Below are positions 52,442-61,449 of a DNA stretch of 64,000 nt, in pieces. The number at the start of each line of letters is the position of its first letter. Position 1 is the stretch's first letter. The position numbers and the translations under genes are program-made. The DNA is from Lonsdalea britannica. Its GTDB lineage: Bacteria; Pseudomonadota; Gammaproteobacteria; Enterobacterales; Enterobacteriaceae. The notes beneath the pieces are model-generated. The model was not told where the DNA came from, did not search any database, and saw nothing but the letters and a program-made list of their open reading frames with translations. Where the stretch lies: assembly GCF_002111595.1 (NCBI RefSeq), contig NZ_LUTN01000001.1:248001-312000 (forward strand), given 5' to 3'.

Positions 52442-52920
52442 ATGATAACTTTCATCGTTATTGCTCTGTTTAATGGCGTATGTATCAGCCTGAGTCGCTC
52501 CATCAATGGTCGTCTGAGCATGGAGCGTAACGCTTTCTATGCTTCGTTGTGGAACCACATTGTCGGTTTTGTTTTCCTGACCATTATCATTGTCGTTCAG
52601 GGAAAGGCTTCTCCTCTTTTCATTTTGATGCGCCTTTTTATGCGTACTTAGGGGGGGCAATGGGGGCGCTGTTTGTGGCGATTAACAGCTTCGTATTGCC
52701 ACGAGCCGGGTCGACACAGGCGGCATTGATGATTATCAGTGGTCAGATGATTTCCGGTGTGGTGATCGATCAGATTATCCATCCAGCAAATAACGTGTGG
52801 CTTGATTTACTCGCGGTAGTGCTCATTATTTCAGGTATTTGGGTATCGAAAATATCATCGGCAAAAAAAAGCGCACAGCCGTTATTGTTTAAGGATAAAC
52901 ATAAAGAGAAAGATCTTTGA
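52442..52920 (+). pseudogene. YdcZ/DUF606-type membrane protein, partner 2, -1 frameshift
   Basis: The N-terminal 60 residues (NGVCISLSRSINGRLS, NHIVGFVFLTIIIVV) are in one frame. The remainder (HFDAPFYAYLGGAMGALFVAINSFVLPRAG and so on) is in another. One extra T in the TTTT at 52617-52620 gives SPLFHFDAPFYAYLGG and restores a ~158-residue partner matching the family. The GGAMGALFV-type motif corresponds to the GGIPGAFTV of partner 1, as expected for paired homologues. It is otherwise well conserved, so a sequence error is likelier than decay. Confidence 0.8.
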
Positions 52921-53498
52921 TGATGCATGCGTCACGGTTTGGATTATTAGGGCGCGTTTCATCTACGCTCAACTTAGGCTGCGTCGATTTATTATCTGCC
53001 TGACGCAGTGGTCTATTCGTCTCCCTTCATCATCCTGCCGGCAATAACAGAGAAGCGCTTTCTGTTTCATTTTTTTCACAATAATATCGGATTTAAGACC
53101 CCACTCCCGATGGCTTATGCTGGCGATTTAGGTGTGAAGATGAGTGGCTGCAGTCGCAATATAAAATGGTCTAATTATCGACTAAGCGTATTTTGCCGAT
53201 GGGCTTGCTTCAAGTTGGCTATTATCCATAAGGTTTCTCTTAAATATGATGTGGGAGATGTGAGGGGAAAACTTACACTGATGATTATCACGGCAGGGTA
53301 TTTGAAATCGGTAGTTGACGGGTAATCTATAGCCCATCGTTGGCATGAAAAACATAATAATTTCGATTTATATAAAAAAAATAAAACTGTTGAGTTAAAG
53401 GAAACTGTTATTTTCCTTGATATCAGCTAGTAAAATGTGACCAACCACATAATATCCATTCTACGGTTTATTAGGATATCAATGGAGTGGGTTGACTT
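52921..53498. other. AT-rich leader region upstream of the indigoidine genes
   Basis: About 580 bases without a supported gene; a 105-codon frame at 53008 has no family resemblance or ribosome site. Two inverted repeats stand near the tautomerase start: AAGGAAA/TTTCCTT (53398-53418) and ATATCC/GGATAT (53452-53479). Either could be an operator or a leader hairpin. AT content rises visibly from about 53.3 kb. Confidence 0.5.
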
Positions 53499-53747
53499 AT
53501 GCCGCATATCAACATGAAGCATTTCCCGTCATTAACTAATAAACAGCGCGATGATCTCGCCAGTATCTTTATTCATGAAATAAGCCGTATTGTTAACTGC
53601 CCGCCTGAATTTATTTCTGTAGCTTTTGAGCCTGTCGAACCTGAAATATGGATGAATGACATTTATCAGAATGAAATATTACAGAAAAAGCAATTCACGC
53701 ATACTTTTCCTAATTATAACGTCACCACGGAGAAGGCATCGAAATGA
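53499..53747 (+). CDS. 4-oxalocrotonate tautomerase family protein (PptA-like)
   Basis: An 82-residue small tautomerase. Pro2 after the initiator Met ([16 protein letters not shown]) becomes the catalytic N-terminal proline after Met removal, and the [14 protein letters not shown] strand resembles E. coli PptA. Family members tautomerise keto-enol substrates. It overlaps the next gene (indA) by 4 bases, so it belongs to the pigment operon. Dickeya ind loci are known as indA-indB-indC without it, so its role here, perhaps on a keto intermediate or the pigment itself, is unknown. Confidence 0.82.
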   Translation: MPHINMKHFPSLTNKQRDDLASIFIHEISRIVNCPPEFISVAFEPVEPEIWMNDIYQNEILQKKQFTHTFPNYNVTTEKASK

Positions 53748-54684
53748 AACCGTATCGAAATACTGATTTATTATCTTATAGTGAAGAGGTCCTGGACGCA
53801 TTAAATAGCGGGAAACCCGTTGTTGCGCTGGAGTCGACCTTTATTTCTCACGGCCTTCCCTATCCAGAAAATCTGGCCACAGCATTAAAAATAGAACAAG
53901 AGGTCAGACATCAAGGCGCTACTCCCGCTACTATCGGGCTGGAAAATGGCAAATTCCTCATTGGCATGACAGAAAAAGAGATCGATCGCTTCGCTTCGGC
54001 GAAAGGTATTTCGAAAATCACCAGCCGGGATTTACCTGTTGTTATGGCGCAGCGTGGAATGGGCGCGACGACGGTGGCTTCTTCGCTGGTGGCGGCAGAA
54101 CTTGCAGGTATTGCGTTTCTTGCTTCCGCCGGCATTGGCGGGGTGCATCGTGGCGCAGAGAAAAGTATGGATATATCCGCCGACCTTATTCAGTTTACCC
54201 GTTCGAAAGTGGCGGTGGTGTGCGCCGGAGCAAGAATATTTTGGATCTTGGCTTAACGCTGGAATATTTAGAAACGCAATGTGTCCCCATCATTTCCTGG
54301 CAGTCGGATGATTTTCCGGCTTTTTATTGCGAAAGCAGCGGATTCCGTAGTCCACATCGCATTGATGACGACATGCAGGTCGCCAGTATTATTGAGCAAC
54401 ACTGGCGGCTGGGAAATAACAGCGCCGTACTGATTACTGCGCCTGTTAACAAAGCGGACGCGATCGATCGCGATGAAGTTGAGGGTATTATTCAGCAGGC
54501 TGCGGAACAGGCTGAGCGGGAGGGTATTCACGGTCCCGGCGCAACGCCTTACCTGATGCGCGCGGTCGCCAAAGCGACTAAAGGCAAAACCGTCAAAGCC
54601 AATATTTCAGTCTTGATCAGCAATGCGGGTGTCGGGGCACGGCTGGCGGCTGCTCATGCGCGCCTCCTACAGGGTGAGGTCTGA
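53744..54684 (+). pseudogene. indA: IndA: pseudouridine-5'-phosphate glycosidase-like protein, -1 frameshift
   Basis: Resembles PsuG over its full length: [48 protein letters not shown] and [13 protein letters not shown] in the first frame. After one extra A at 54232-54233 come [16 protein letters not shown] and [17 protein letters not shown]. Corrected length is ~313 residues, normal for PsuG. In Dickeya, IndA is this family and part of the blue-pigment operon, though pigment assembly itself depends on indC. Its position directly before the HAD gene and the NRPS supports the assignment. The frameshift fits the homopolymer-loss pattern seen elsewhere. Confidence 0.85.
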
Positions 54685-54686
54685 AC

Positions 54687-55370
54687 ATGTCTCCGGTGCT
54701 GGCCATTTTCGACCTTGATGGAACATTAGTGGATACGCCCTCAGGCATTGTTCAGGCTTTCAGCAGTGTCTTGCGCGAGAACGGACGGCCCGCCATTCAT
54801 CAACAGGATATCCGGCAAACTATTGGACTACCGCTGGAAATCGCCTTCACGCATTTGATGGATATTCCCGCCGAGGACTCGCGGATGCCGCAACTGGTGG
54901 CTGCATACCAGCAGGCTTTTCGTCAGCAGGTTCTGCCCCGGGCTGCGCAACTTGTTTTCCCTGGGGTTATCGATGGGCTGAAAAAACTGCAGGCTCGTGG
55001 CGTTATCCTTACCGTGGCGACCAGTAAAGTGTCTAAAAGCGCGCATGCTTTGCTGGAAGCAGCAGGGTTATCACCTTTTTTTGCCAAAGTCCTGGGCGCT
55101 GATGATGTGGCTCATCCGAAACCCCATCCTGAAATGGCGCAGGTTTTGATGGCGGCCTTTCAGGTCCCCGCCGCCCAAACCTGTATGGTCGGCGATACTT
55201 CCCATGATTTGCTGATGGCGCAACAGGCGGGAATTATCGGGCTGGGAGTAGCGTGGGGCGTGCATAGCAGGGAACAACTCGGGCGACGGCAACCACGACA
55301 GATCGCCACCACTTTTGATCAAACAGTCGATGCGATTCTGACGATGCAAACTCAACGGGCGCCTGACTGA
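54687..55370 (+). CDS. indB: IndB: HAD-superfamily phosphatase
   Basis: A 227-residue HAD hydrolase with all four motifs: DLDGTLVD (Asp nucleophile, residue 9), TVATSKVSK, HPKPHPEM (Lys) and GDTSHDLLMAQQAG. A helical cap lies between motifs I and II, as in phosphoglycolate phosphatases. It starts 2 bases after indA. PsuG-HAD pairs occur in pseudouridine salvage and in ind loci. A role as phosphatase of a phosphorylated precursor or by-product is plausible but untested here. Confidence 0.88.
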   Translation: MSPVLAIFDLDGTLVDTPSGIVQAFSSVLRENGRPAIHQQDIRQTIGLPLEIAFTHLMDIPAEDSRMPQLVAAYQQAFRQQVLPRAAQLVFPGVIDGLKKLQARGVILTVATSKVSKSAHALLEAAGLSPFFAKVLGADDVAHPKPHPEMAQVLMAAFQVPAAQTCMVGDTSHDLLMAQQAGIIGLGVAWGVHSREQLGRRQPRQIATTFDQTVDAILTMQTQRAPD

Positions 55371-55436
55371 CCTTTAACCTCAGCAAAATAGCTTCAACAA
55401 CAAAGTATTTTGCGTTTGCGAGTGGACGAATACGTT

Positions 55437-56684
55437 ATGGCTTCTACTATCTCCCCTGCTGAGAGGATGACTGACGCCGGTCAGTCCCGTGAGGCACGAA
55501 TTGATGCACTGTTGGCTGATACTTCCCATCATATTGAATTTAATGGGCACCTTTCGAATCATAGTAAGCATGCCGTCGTGGCGCTGGCGGGACTGGGCGC
55601 GTCAGCGAACAGAATCGAAGAATATTATTACCAGTATGCTAAAGAAACGACTTATGGCTTTGGCCTCGAGCCCAAACGACCTTCACGTTACACGGTGACT
55701 GATGAAAACTGTCTGTCATTGCTAGGGCGACGGACCAGTTTTTCCAGCTGGTGTCACTATTTTTCTTCCCTTACGGAACGGGAGGGGCTGCCTGCCGTGC
55801 TGGAAAAATGGATGCCCGTCCTGCTACCCGGCTGGGTTGGCGCTTTTACGCATGCGACGATCCACTTGGGGTGGGGGCTGGACTATGGGCATCCACGCAT
55901 GATTACCGAAGGAATGGCGTACATGGCGTTCTCATGGGTTTCGTGTCATCCGGAACGTCAAACCGCATCTTGTCTTACCGGGGATGCCACGGCTCTCGAG
56001 TCCCTGATCGCTATCAGCACAGCGCTGGAACAGCGCAATACTGAATATCAGACGTGGGTGCAGCGGGTTCAGAATGGCGAGATCGCGCCAGAAAAAGCCG
56101 CTTGCCACTCGGAATTGAAACGCTCGGGTTTGCAATATCTTATTGCAATGTCGGTTGCGGAAGGCCACCCGCTTATGGATGCAGTACCCGGCTGGTTATG
56201 CCATGGACAAATGGACACAGTGTGGCAGCAACTCTACTACGCTGTTGCCATTATTTATCTGGCGCGGCCTGGTGATTTCGTTAATCTGCATTTAATTACC
56301 TCACTGCATGCGATGGAACACATCGCCAGCCAGCTTCCGGAGCACCAGCATCGTGACGTCGTGCGGCTATACTGGCAGGGGATGATGGGCATTCTGTTCT
56401 CCAGTGGTGATTTTCCTGATGCACAGACGATGGCCCATCTGGATTCCAGACTTAAAAATCAGTTTGACGATATGCAGAAACCGGACGTGCAACAATACTG
56501 GCAAAACATTATTACCGCCGCGATTGCTGAAGCAGAAGAGCATAATCCAAAATTGGTTTATGTTATGCGAAAATTATGGGAAAGAACGCACGGGCTCTCT
56601 ATTTATCGCGAATCAGCCGGTTCTTTTACTACGACACCTGAACTTCCGGAAAGTTTTTTACAGCAAGCCGATGATAGTATTTAA
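55437..56684 (+). CDS. Questin oxidase-like (DUF4243) protein within the indigoidine cluster
   Basis: A 415-residue protein of the questin oxidase family. The family pattern is visible: FNGHLSNHSKHAVVALAGLGA with IEEYYYQYA early, a central HATIHLGWGLDYGHPRMITEGMAYMAF, and LHLITSLHAMEHIASQL late. In fungi, members cleave anthraquinone rings oxidatively without an obvious classical cofactor site; bacterial members are little studied. It lies between indB and indC (66 and 71 bases apart), so it is probably part of the pigment pathway or a way to oxidise a product. The ATG at 55437 is the first in the region of homology; the ribosome site is weak, so the start is uncertain. Confidence 0.8.
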   Translation: MASTISPAERMTDAGQSREARIDALLADTSHHIEFNGHLSNHSKHAVVALAGLGASANRIEEYYYQYAKETTYGFGLEPKRPSRYTVTDENCLSLLGRRTSFSSWCHYFSSLTEREGLPAVLEKWMPVLLPGWVGAFTHATIHLGWGLDYGHPRMITEGMAYMAFSWVSCHPERQTASCLTGDATALESLIAISTALEQRNTEYQTWVQRVQNGEIAPEKAACHSELKRSGLQYLIAMSVAEGHPLMDAVPGWLCHGQMDTVWQQLYYAVAIIYLARPGDFVNLHLITSLHAMEHIASQLPEHQHRDVVRLYWQGMMGILFSSGDFPDAQTMAHLDSRLKNQFDDMQKPDVQQYWQNIITAAIAEAEEHNPKLVYVMRKLWERTHGLSIYRESAGSFTTTPELPESFLQQADDSI

Positions 56685-56755
56685 AGATAATAAAATGGCA
56701 CTGTCATTAGACTGATATTAGAAGAAATACGTTATATTTTTCGAGGAAGTTAATA

Positions 56756-59700
56756 ATGTCTCTGAATACAAATAATAGTGACTTGGCCAGGGTCATTGAT
56801 GACGCTCGTCCGTTTGTTGTTGATTCTGCTGCTACGCTTATTTCTTTATTTAAACAACAAATGGAATATGAACCCTTAGCTCCTGCCATCATATTCCGCC
56901 AGGAAATTGTGACCAGAATAAATCTCTGGCAACAAGCCGCATCAATGGCTCGTTATCTGATGGAAAACGTTGACTGCAAAGACCAATGCGTGGGGTTGTT
57001 TGTTGAGCCATCCGTGTCACTAATAAGCGGGGCATGGGGCATTATGTTATCCGGTAATGGCTATTTGCCGCTGTCCCCCGAATATCCTAAGGAACGCTTG
57101 CGCTATATGCTGGAAGACAGCCGGGCGGCCGTCGTTTTTACCCAGGAGCACCTGCGTCCACAGCTTGCACAATTAGCGCCGCCTGAGGTTCATATTTTTA
57201 CCGAACAGGATGTGAAGAAATATTTGGCGCAATTGACTTCCTCAATAACAGCACGGGAGGAATATCCCTTATCACCAGATACGCTGGCTTACGTTATTTA
57301 CACCTCAGGTAGTACAGGCAAACCGAAAGGCGTGATGATTGAGCAGCGTAGCATCGTCAATCAAATGCAATGGCTGGCCCGTGAATATCAGCTCAATGCA
57401 CAAACGCGTATTCTGCAAAAAACGCCGATGAGTTTTGATGCGGCGCAATGGGAAATTCTCGCTCCGGCCTGCGGCTCCACCGTCATTATGGGAGAGCCAG
57501 GTATTTATAAAGACCCTCCGCGTCTCATCGCCACTATTCGCCGCTACCAGGTGACGGCCTTGCAATGCGTTCCCACCCTTTTAAAGGCTATTTTGGATGA
57601 TGATGACATTCTGCAATGTGTCAGCCTTAAGCAGATTTTCAGCGGCGGTGAGGTACTGCATAAACGTTTGGCGATGCTCTGTCTTGAGACATTACCCCGT
57701 TGTCAGCTGGTGAATCTTTATGGGCCGACAGAATGTACGATTAATAGCTCGGCTCTGACCGTTAATAAAGAGGTGCTGGAAAAAGAATCAGACATGGTTT
57801 CGATCGGTCGTCCCATTGATAACATGCGCTACTCTATTTTGGATGAAACGTTGCGTCCGGTCGAGGCGGGAGAAACGGGGGAGCTGTATATCAGCGGGGT
57901 GGGATTAGCGCGGGGTTATTTGCACCGGCCTGAAATGACCCGAGAACGTTTCCTGCTCGATCCCTCTCAGACGGGAAACCGGTTGGCAAGGATGTATAAA
58001 ACGGGCGATCTGGCTCGCTGGGGGGAGAATGGCACCGTTAGTTATTCTGGCCGTACTGACAACCAGATTAAATTACGCGGCTACCGCATTGAGCTGGATG
58101 AGATACGCTCCGCCATTGAGAAACATGACTGGGTCAGAAACGCCGCCGTTATCGTCAAAAATGATCCTCACACGGGCTACCAGAATTTAATTAGTTTCGT
58201 CGAATTGAATAATAAAGAAGCCACGCTGATGGACCAAGGGAATGCGGAAAGTCATCATTATTCAAAGGCAAATAAGGCTCAGGTTTATATGCAACTCGCG
58301 AATACAGGATGTCGCGATGAAAACGAAAATGATTGGGTTATCAACCTACCGGGTTCTCAGGAAACGCCGCAGCAGCGGGCGATGGCGTTTGGCCGTAAAA
58401 CTTATCGTCACTATGAAGGCGGAATTGTTAGCGAACAAGATCTTCGGAATATGCTTAGTGAACAGCCGCCATTAGGGCAGCCGGCGGAGCTTTCCACACT
58501 GTCATTGGCTTCTTTAGGAACGCTACTGCGCTACTTTGGGCGTTTTACGAGCGATGAACGTATTCTGCCGAAATATACCTGGTCCTCGCCGGGAGCATTA
58601 TATGCAACCCAGCTTTATGTCGAACTGGTGGGTATCGCTAGTCTTGAGAAGGGGATTTATTATTATCATCCAGTGAAACATCAGCTGGTATTTTGCTCTG
58701 AGACCTTAGTTGACGAATCACCTTTTTTCCGCTGCCACTTCATCGGCAAAAAAATGGCGATAGAACCTATTTATAAAAACAATATTGAGGAGGTGCTCAA
58801 TTTTGAGGCGGGGCACATGCAGGGCGTGCTGGACTATATTCTGCCGGGTTTTGGTTTTAGCATCGTTGCTCAACAGCCTTGTCCTGAAGTGAAGTTACAC
58901 CTCGGCGCTGCGGATGAGGACTATTATCTGACCAGTTGTCGTATCGATAGCTATCGGCAGAATCCGCCACTGCCGGTGGATATTCTGGTGCAGGCGATGT
59001 CGGATAAAGTTGCCGGGTTGGAGGCAGGTCTCTATCGCTATCAAAATAATACATTCCAATTAGTAAGCCGCCAGCTGGTGCAGAAAAAACACGTTATCGC
59101 GATTAACCAGAAAGTGTACGAAAACGCTTCCTTTGGTATTGCCCTGCTGAGTAGGGAACAAACGGGCTGGCAGAAATATGTCACCTTGGGGAGGCAAATG
59201 CAGCGCCTGATGAGTAATAACTGGCTAATGGGGCTAATGGGGCTAATGGCGTCAGGCTACAGCTCTGAAACCGGTAATGATTTGCCTTCCGCCATTGTAT
59301 TAAAGAACATTCTCTCAATGCGGCGCGGAGCTTCCTATTTCTGTGTAGGCGGACGTATTACCGAACAGCAAAAACAAAGCGAGGGAATGAAAGAAGACAT
59401 TGTTCATATGAAGGGGCCTGCGGAGATTTTGCGAGATGATCTAGTGCGTTTCCTGCCCATATATATGGTGCCAAATAAGATTATCGTGCTAGAGAAATTG
59501 CCGCAGACGGCAAACGGGAAAATTGATATTCAGAGTCTGTCCGCGCATAAGATTGAGCTTGCCCATAAGACGATTGTTTTACCTCGTACAGCATTAGAAA
59601 AACAAATTGCGGAGATATGGCAAACCTGCCTCAAACAACCGCAATACTCAATCGACGATAATTTTTTTGAAGCCGGTGGCAATTCGCTCATCGCCGTGGC

Positions 59701-60613
59701 TTTTTTGACACGCTTAAATAAATCGCTGAATTGTCATTTACCGGTTCAGGTGATTTTTACTGCGCCGACCATCGAAAAACTGGCTCTGTATATTGTCGCC
59801 AGTTCATTAGACGCTGCTGATACTTCACGATTGATCCCTTTGCAGCCGCGGGGGCGCCAGAACCCGGTATTCTGTTGGCCAGGTTTAGGCGGCTATTGCA
59901 TGAACCTGAGAACGCTGGCTGTTACGCTTTCATCAACTCGGCCATTTTACGGCATTCAGGCCAGTGGTATTAACGCTGGCGAAGCTATCTTCCCAACCAT
60001 AAAAGAAATGGCGGAACGCGATATTCAGCTTATCAAACAAAAACAGCCGCAGGGGCCATATGTGCTTTGGGGATACTCATTTGGTGCGCGTGTGGCATTT
60101 GAAACCGCCTGGCAACTTGAATGTGCAGGCGAACAAGTGAAAGAGCTGATTCTAATCGCGCCGGGATCGCCAACAGTGCGTCAAGAATCAGCTGCACTTC
60201 ATGCTTATGAAGCTAGTTTTACCAATCCAACTTACCTGACAATTTTGTTCTCGGTTTTTATGGGAAGCATTCAGCATCCATTGCTGGAACAGTGCCTATT
60301 GCAGGTCACAACACGTGATGACTTTATTGATTTCATTGCCAGGCACCATGAAGCGCTAGTGTACGAGCAGATCGCACGTATAACGAATATTGTGGGGCAG
60401 ACATTCGAGTTTACTTACAGCTTCCATGAACTCAATCAACGCAAAATAAAGGCGCCAGTGACCGTGATAAAAGCACAGGGTGATGATTACTCATTTATCG
60501 AAGGCAGCGAATGCTTTTCTGTTGTCCCCCCCAACATAATCACCTTGAAAGCAGACCACTATCAGTTACTGAAAGAGAGCCACATTGATGAACTGATGAG
60601 CGCCATTGGCTGA
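56756..60613 (+). CDS. indC: Indigoidine synthetase IndC (NRPS: A-Ox-T-TE)
   Basis: A 1285-residue single-module NRPS, nearly the length of BpsA/IndC (~1282). The adenylation domain has YVIYTSGSTGKPKG (~179-192), LYGPTEC (~321), YKTGDLARW (~414) and SGRTDNQIKLRGYRIELDE (~431). An SagB/McbC-type FMN oxidase domain is inserted inside the A domain at about 505-860. The A10 lysine is in NGKID (~922). The carrier domain has its phosphopantetheine Ser977 in EAGGNSL. The thioesterase nucleophile is Ser1108 in GYSFGAR, with a late DHYQLL His. Known enzymes of this layout cyclise and oxidise two L-glutamines to blue indigoidine. A 4'-phosphopantetheinyl transferase must be supplied elsewhere. It is intact and ends the operon. 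Confidence 0.95.
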   Translation: MSLNTNNSDLARVIDDARPFVVDSAATLISLFKQQMEYEPLAPAIIFRQEIVTRINLWQQAASMARYLMENVDCKDQCVGLFVEPSVSLISGAWGIMLSGNGYLPLSPEYPKERLRYMLEDSRAAVVFTQEHLRPQLAQLAPPEVHIFTEQDVKKYLAQLTSSITAREEYPLSPDTLAYVIYTSGSTGKPKGVMIEQRSIVNQMQWLAREYQLNAQTRILQKTPMSFDAAQWEILAPACGSTVIMGEPGIYKDPPRLIATIRRYQVTALQCVPTLLKAILDDDDILQCVSLKQIFSGGEVLHKRLAMLCLETLPRCQLVNLYGPTECTINSSALTVNKEVLEKESDMVSIGRPIDNMRYSILDETLRPVEAGETGELYISGVGLARGYLHRPEMTRERFLLDPSQTGNRLARMYKTGDLARWGENGTVSYSGRTDNQIKLRGYRIELDEIRSAIEKHDWVRNAAVIVKNDPHTGYQNLISFVELNNKEATLMDQGNAESHHYSKANKAQVYMQLANTGCRDENENDWVINLPGSQETPQQRAMAFGRKTYRHYEGGIVSEQDLRNMLSEQPPLGQPAELSTLSLASLGTLLRYFGRFTSDERILPKYTWSSPGALYATQLYVELVGIASLEKGIYYYHPVKHQLVFCSETLVDESPFFRCHFIGKKMAIEPIYKNNIEEVLNFEAGHMQGVLDYILPGFGFSIVAQQPCPEVKLHLGAADEDYYLTSCRIDSYRQNPPLPVDILVQAMSDKVAGLEAGLYRYQNNTFQLVSRQLVQKKHVIAINQKVYENASFGIALLSREQTGWQKYVTLGRQMQRLMSNNWLMGLMGLMASGYSSETGNDLPSAIVLKNILSMRRGASYFCVGGRITEQQKQSEGMKEDIVHMKGPAEILRDDLVRFLPIYMVPNKIIVLEKLPQTANGKIDIQSLSAHKIELAHKTIVLPRTALEKQIAEIWQTCLKQPQYSIDDNFFEAGGNSLIAVAFLTRLNKSLNCHLPVQVIFTAPTIEKLALYIVASSLDAADTSRLIPLQPRGRQNPVFCWPGLGGYCMNLRTLAVTLSSTRPFYGIQASGINAGEAIFPTIKEMAERDIQLIKQKQPQGPYVLWGYSFGARVAFETAWQLECAGEQVKELILIAPGSPTVRQESAALHAYEASFTNPTYLTILFSVFMGSIQHPLLEQCLLQVTTRDDFIDFIARHHEALVYEQIARITNIVGQTFEFTYSFHELNQRKIKAPVTVIKAQGDDYSFIEGSECFSVVPPNIITLKADHYQLLKESHIDELMSAIG

Positions 60614-60962
60614 ACGAGAGGGGGATGGATATTAATTCGTGCATCCGTTGTCGTGCCCGGTAGCGCGAAGTCAATGCGCCCCCCGTTCACGAGCCCAATC
60701 AATAAGGTGAAGATTGTGTCTGGCTATCAGAAGCGCGAAGGGTAGATTCGAACTTATTTCACTGCTTGCTTCGGGCCACGATGATCGTCAGGTAGTTGCT
60801 ATTCCAAGTGAAGAGTTGGGGGCAGTCCAAACCAACCTGACCCCAAATCTGACCACCATTTTTTCCCGATGCGGAGAAAAAGCCTAAAACGCAGTTGAAA
60901 GCGTTCTCGTTACCTTACCGCATCAAAGCGATACGAAAACTTGCTCAGACACATGAAAAACA
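60614..60962. other. Intergenic region between indC and tRNA-Asn, no gene
   Basis: About 350 bases of mixed composition with no supported gene. Base composition returns to the GC-richer background. No clear direct repeat of the tRNA 3' end was found by eye in this stretch. Confidence 0.45.
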
Positions 60963-60999
60963 AAAATCCCGCTTAAGTTTCCTTAAGCGGGATTTTCTA
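60963..60999 (-). terminator. Rho-independent terminator of tRNA-Asn
   Basis: A perfect 14-bp stem (AAAATCCCGCTTAA and TTAAGCGGGATTTT) around GTTTCC, directly after the tRNA-Asn 3' end on the minus strand. It shares stem and loop wording with 50764 and 48562. Confidence 0.9.
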
Positions 61000-61003
61000 A
61001 ATA

Positions 61004-61079
61004 TGGCTCCTCTGACTGGACTCGAACCAGTGACATACGGATTAACAGTCCGCCGTTCTACCGACTGAACTACAGAGGA
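61004..61079 (-). tRNA. tRNA-Asn (anticodon GTT)
   Basis: A full 76-base cloverleaf on the minus strand with encoded CCA, seven-base T-loop TTCGAGT and anticodon GTT in the ACTGTTAATC loop. It looks identical to the E. coli tRNA-Asn I know. Its 3' end faces the indigoidine cluster, the side on which tRNA-targeted islands insert. Confidence 0.97.
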
Positions 61080-61234
61080 ATCGGTAAGTGCGGTGGATGA
61101 TAGCGGGAGTGCCGGGGCTTGTCAAAGCAAGATATGAATCTCCGTGATCGTTTGATGAACTTATAATCAACTCATTGAATTTTCGGATTTAGTGGACGTA
61201 TTCGATTGTGAGCACTATGGCGATAGACGCCATA

Positions 61235-61273
61235 TGCACTTCACCGTGGCAGCGATTGCACCATCATGGTGCC
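61235..61273. promoter_or_regulatory. NtrC binding sites upstream of nac
   Basis: TGCACC-ATCAT-GGTGCC (61257-61273) differs from the NtrC consensus TGCACC-N5-GGTGCA at the last base. A weaker copy, TGCACT-TCACC-GTGGCA, lies at 61235-61251. They stand ~128-165 bases upstream of a -24/-12 promoter, the expected enhancer distance. No gene is present between tRNA-Asn and nac. Confidence 0.7.
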
Positions 61274-61400
61274 GTCAGGTGGGGTGGACTGAAATCGGTC
61301 AGTTCTGAGGTGGAAGCGTCGCACTCGCTGACCATTGCTTTTACTTATTTATAAGTGAGTTAAGTCCTAAAACGCATTTTTTCCCTGAACGATTTGGATT

Positions 61401-61416
61401 TGGCGTAGTTCTTGCT
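61401..61416 (+). promoter_or_regulatory. Sigma-54 promoter of nac
   Basis: TGGCGTAGTTCTTGCT matches the -24/-12 consensus with correct spacing, ending 33 bases before the nac ATG at 61450. nac is a known sigma-54/NtrC-dependent gene in enteric bacteria. Confidence 0.75.
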
Positions 61417-61449
61417 ACCTCTTGTGAGGTAACCATTCTGGAGGTACGC

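Noticed and set aside
52979..53008. Hairpin CTGCGTC/GACGCAG after the YdcZ pair as a terminator
   Set aside because: Only 7 bp with a 16-base loop and no T tract.
53008..53325. A 105-codon frame upstream of the indigoidine genes
   Set aside because: No ribosome site, unnatural residue mix and no family resemblance; AT-rich DNA gives such frames by chance.
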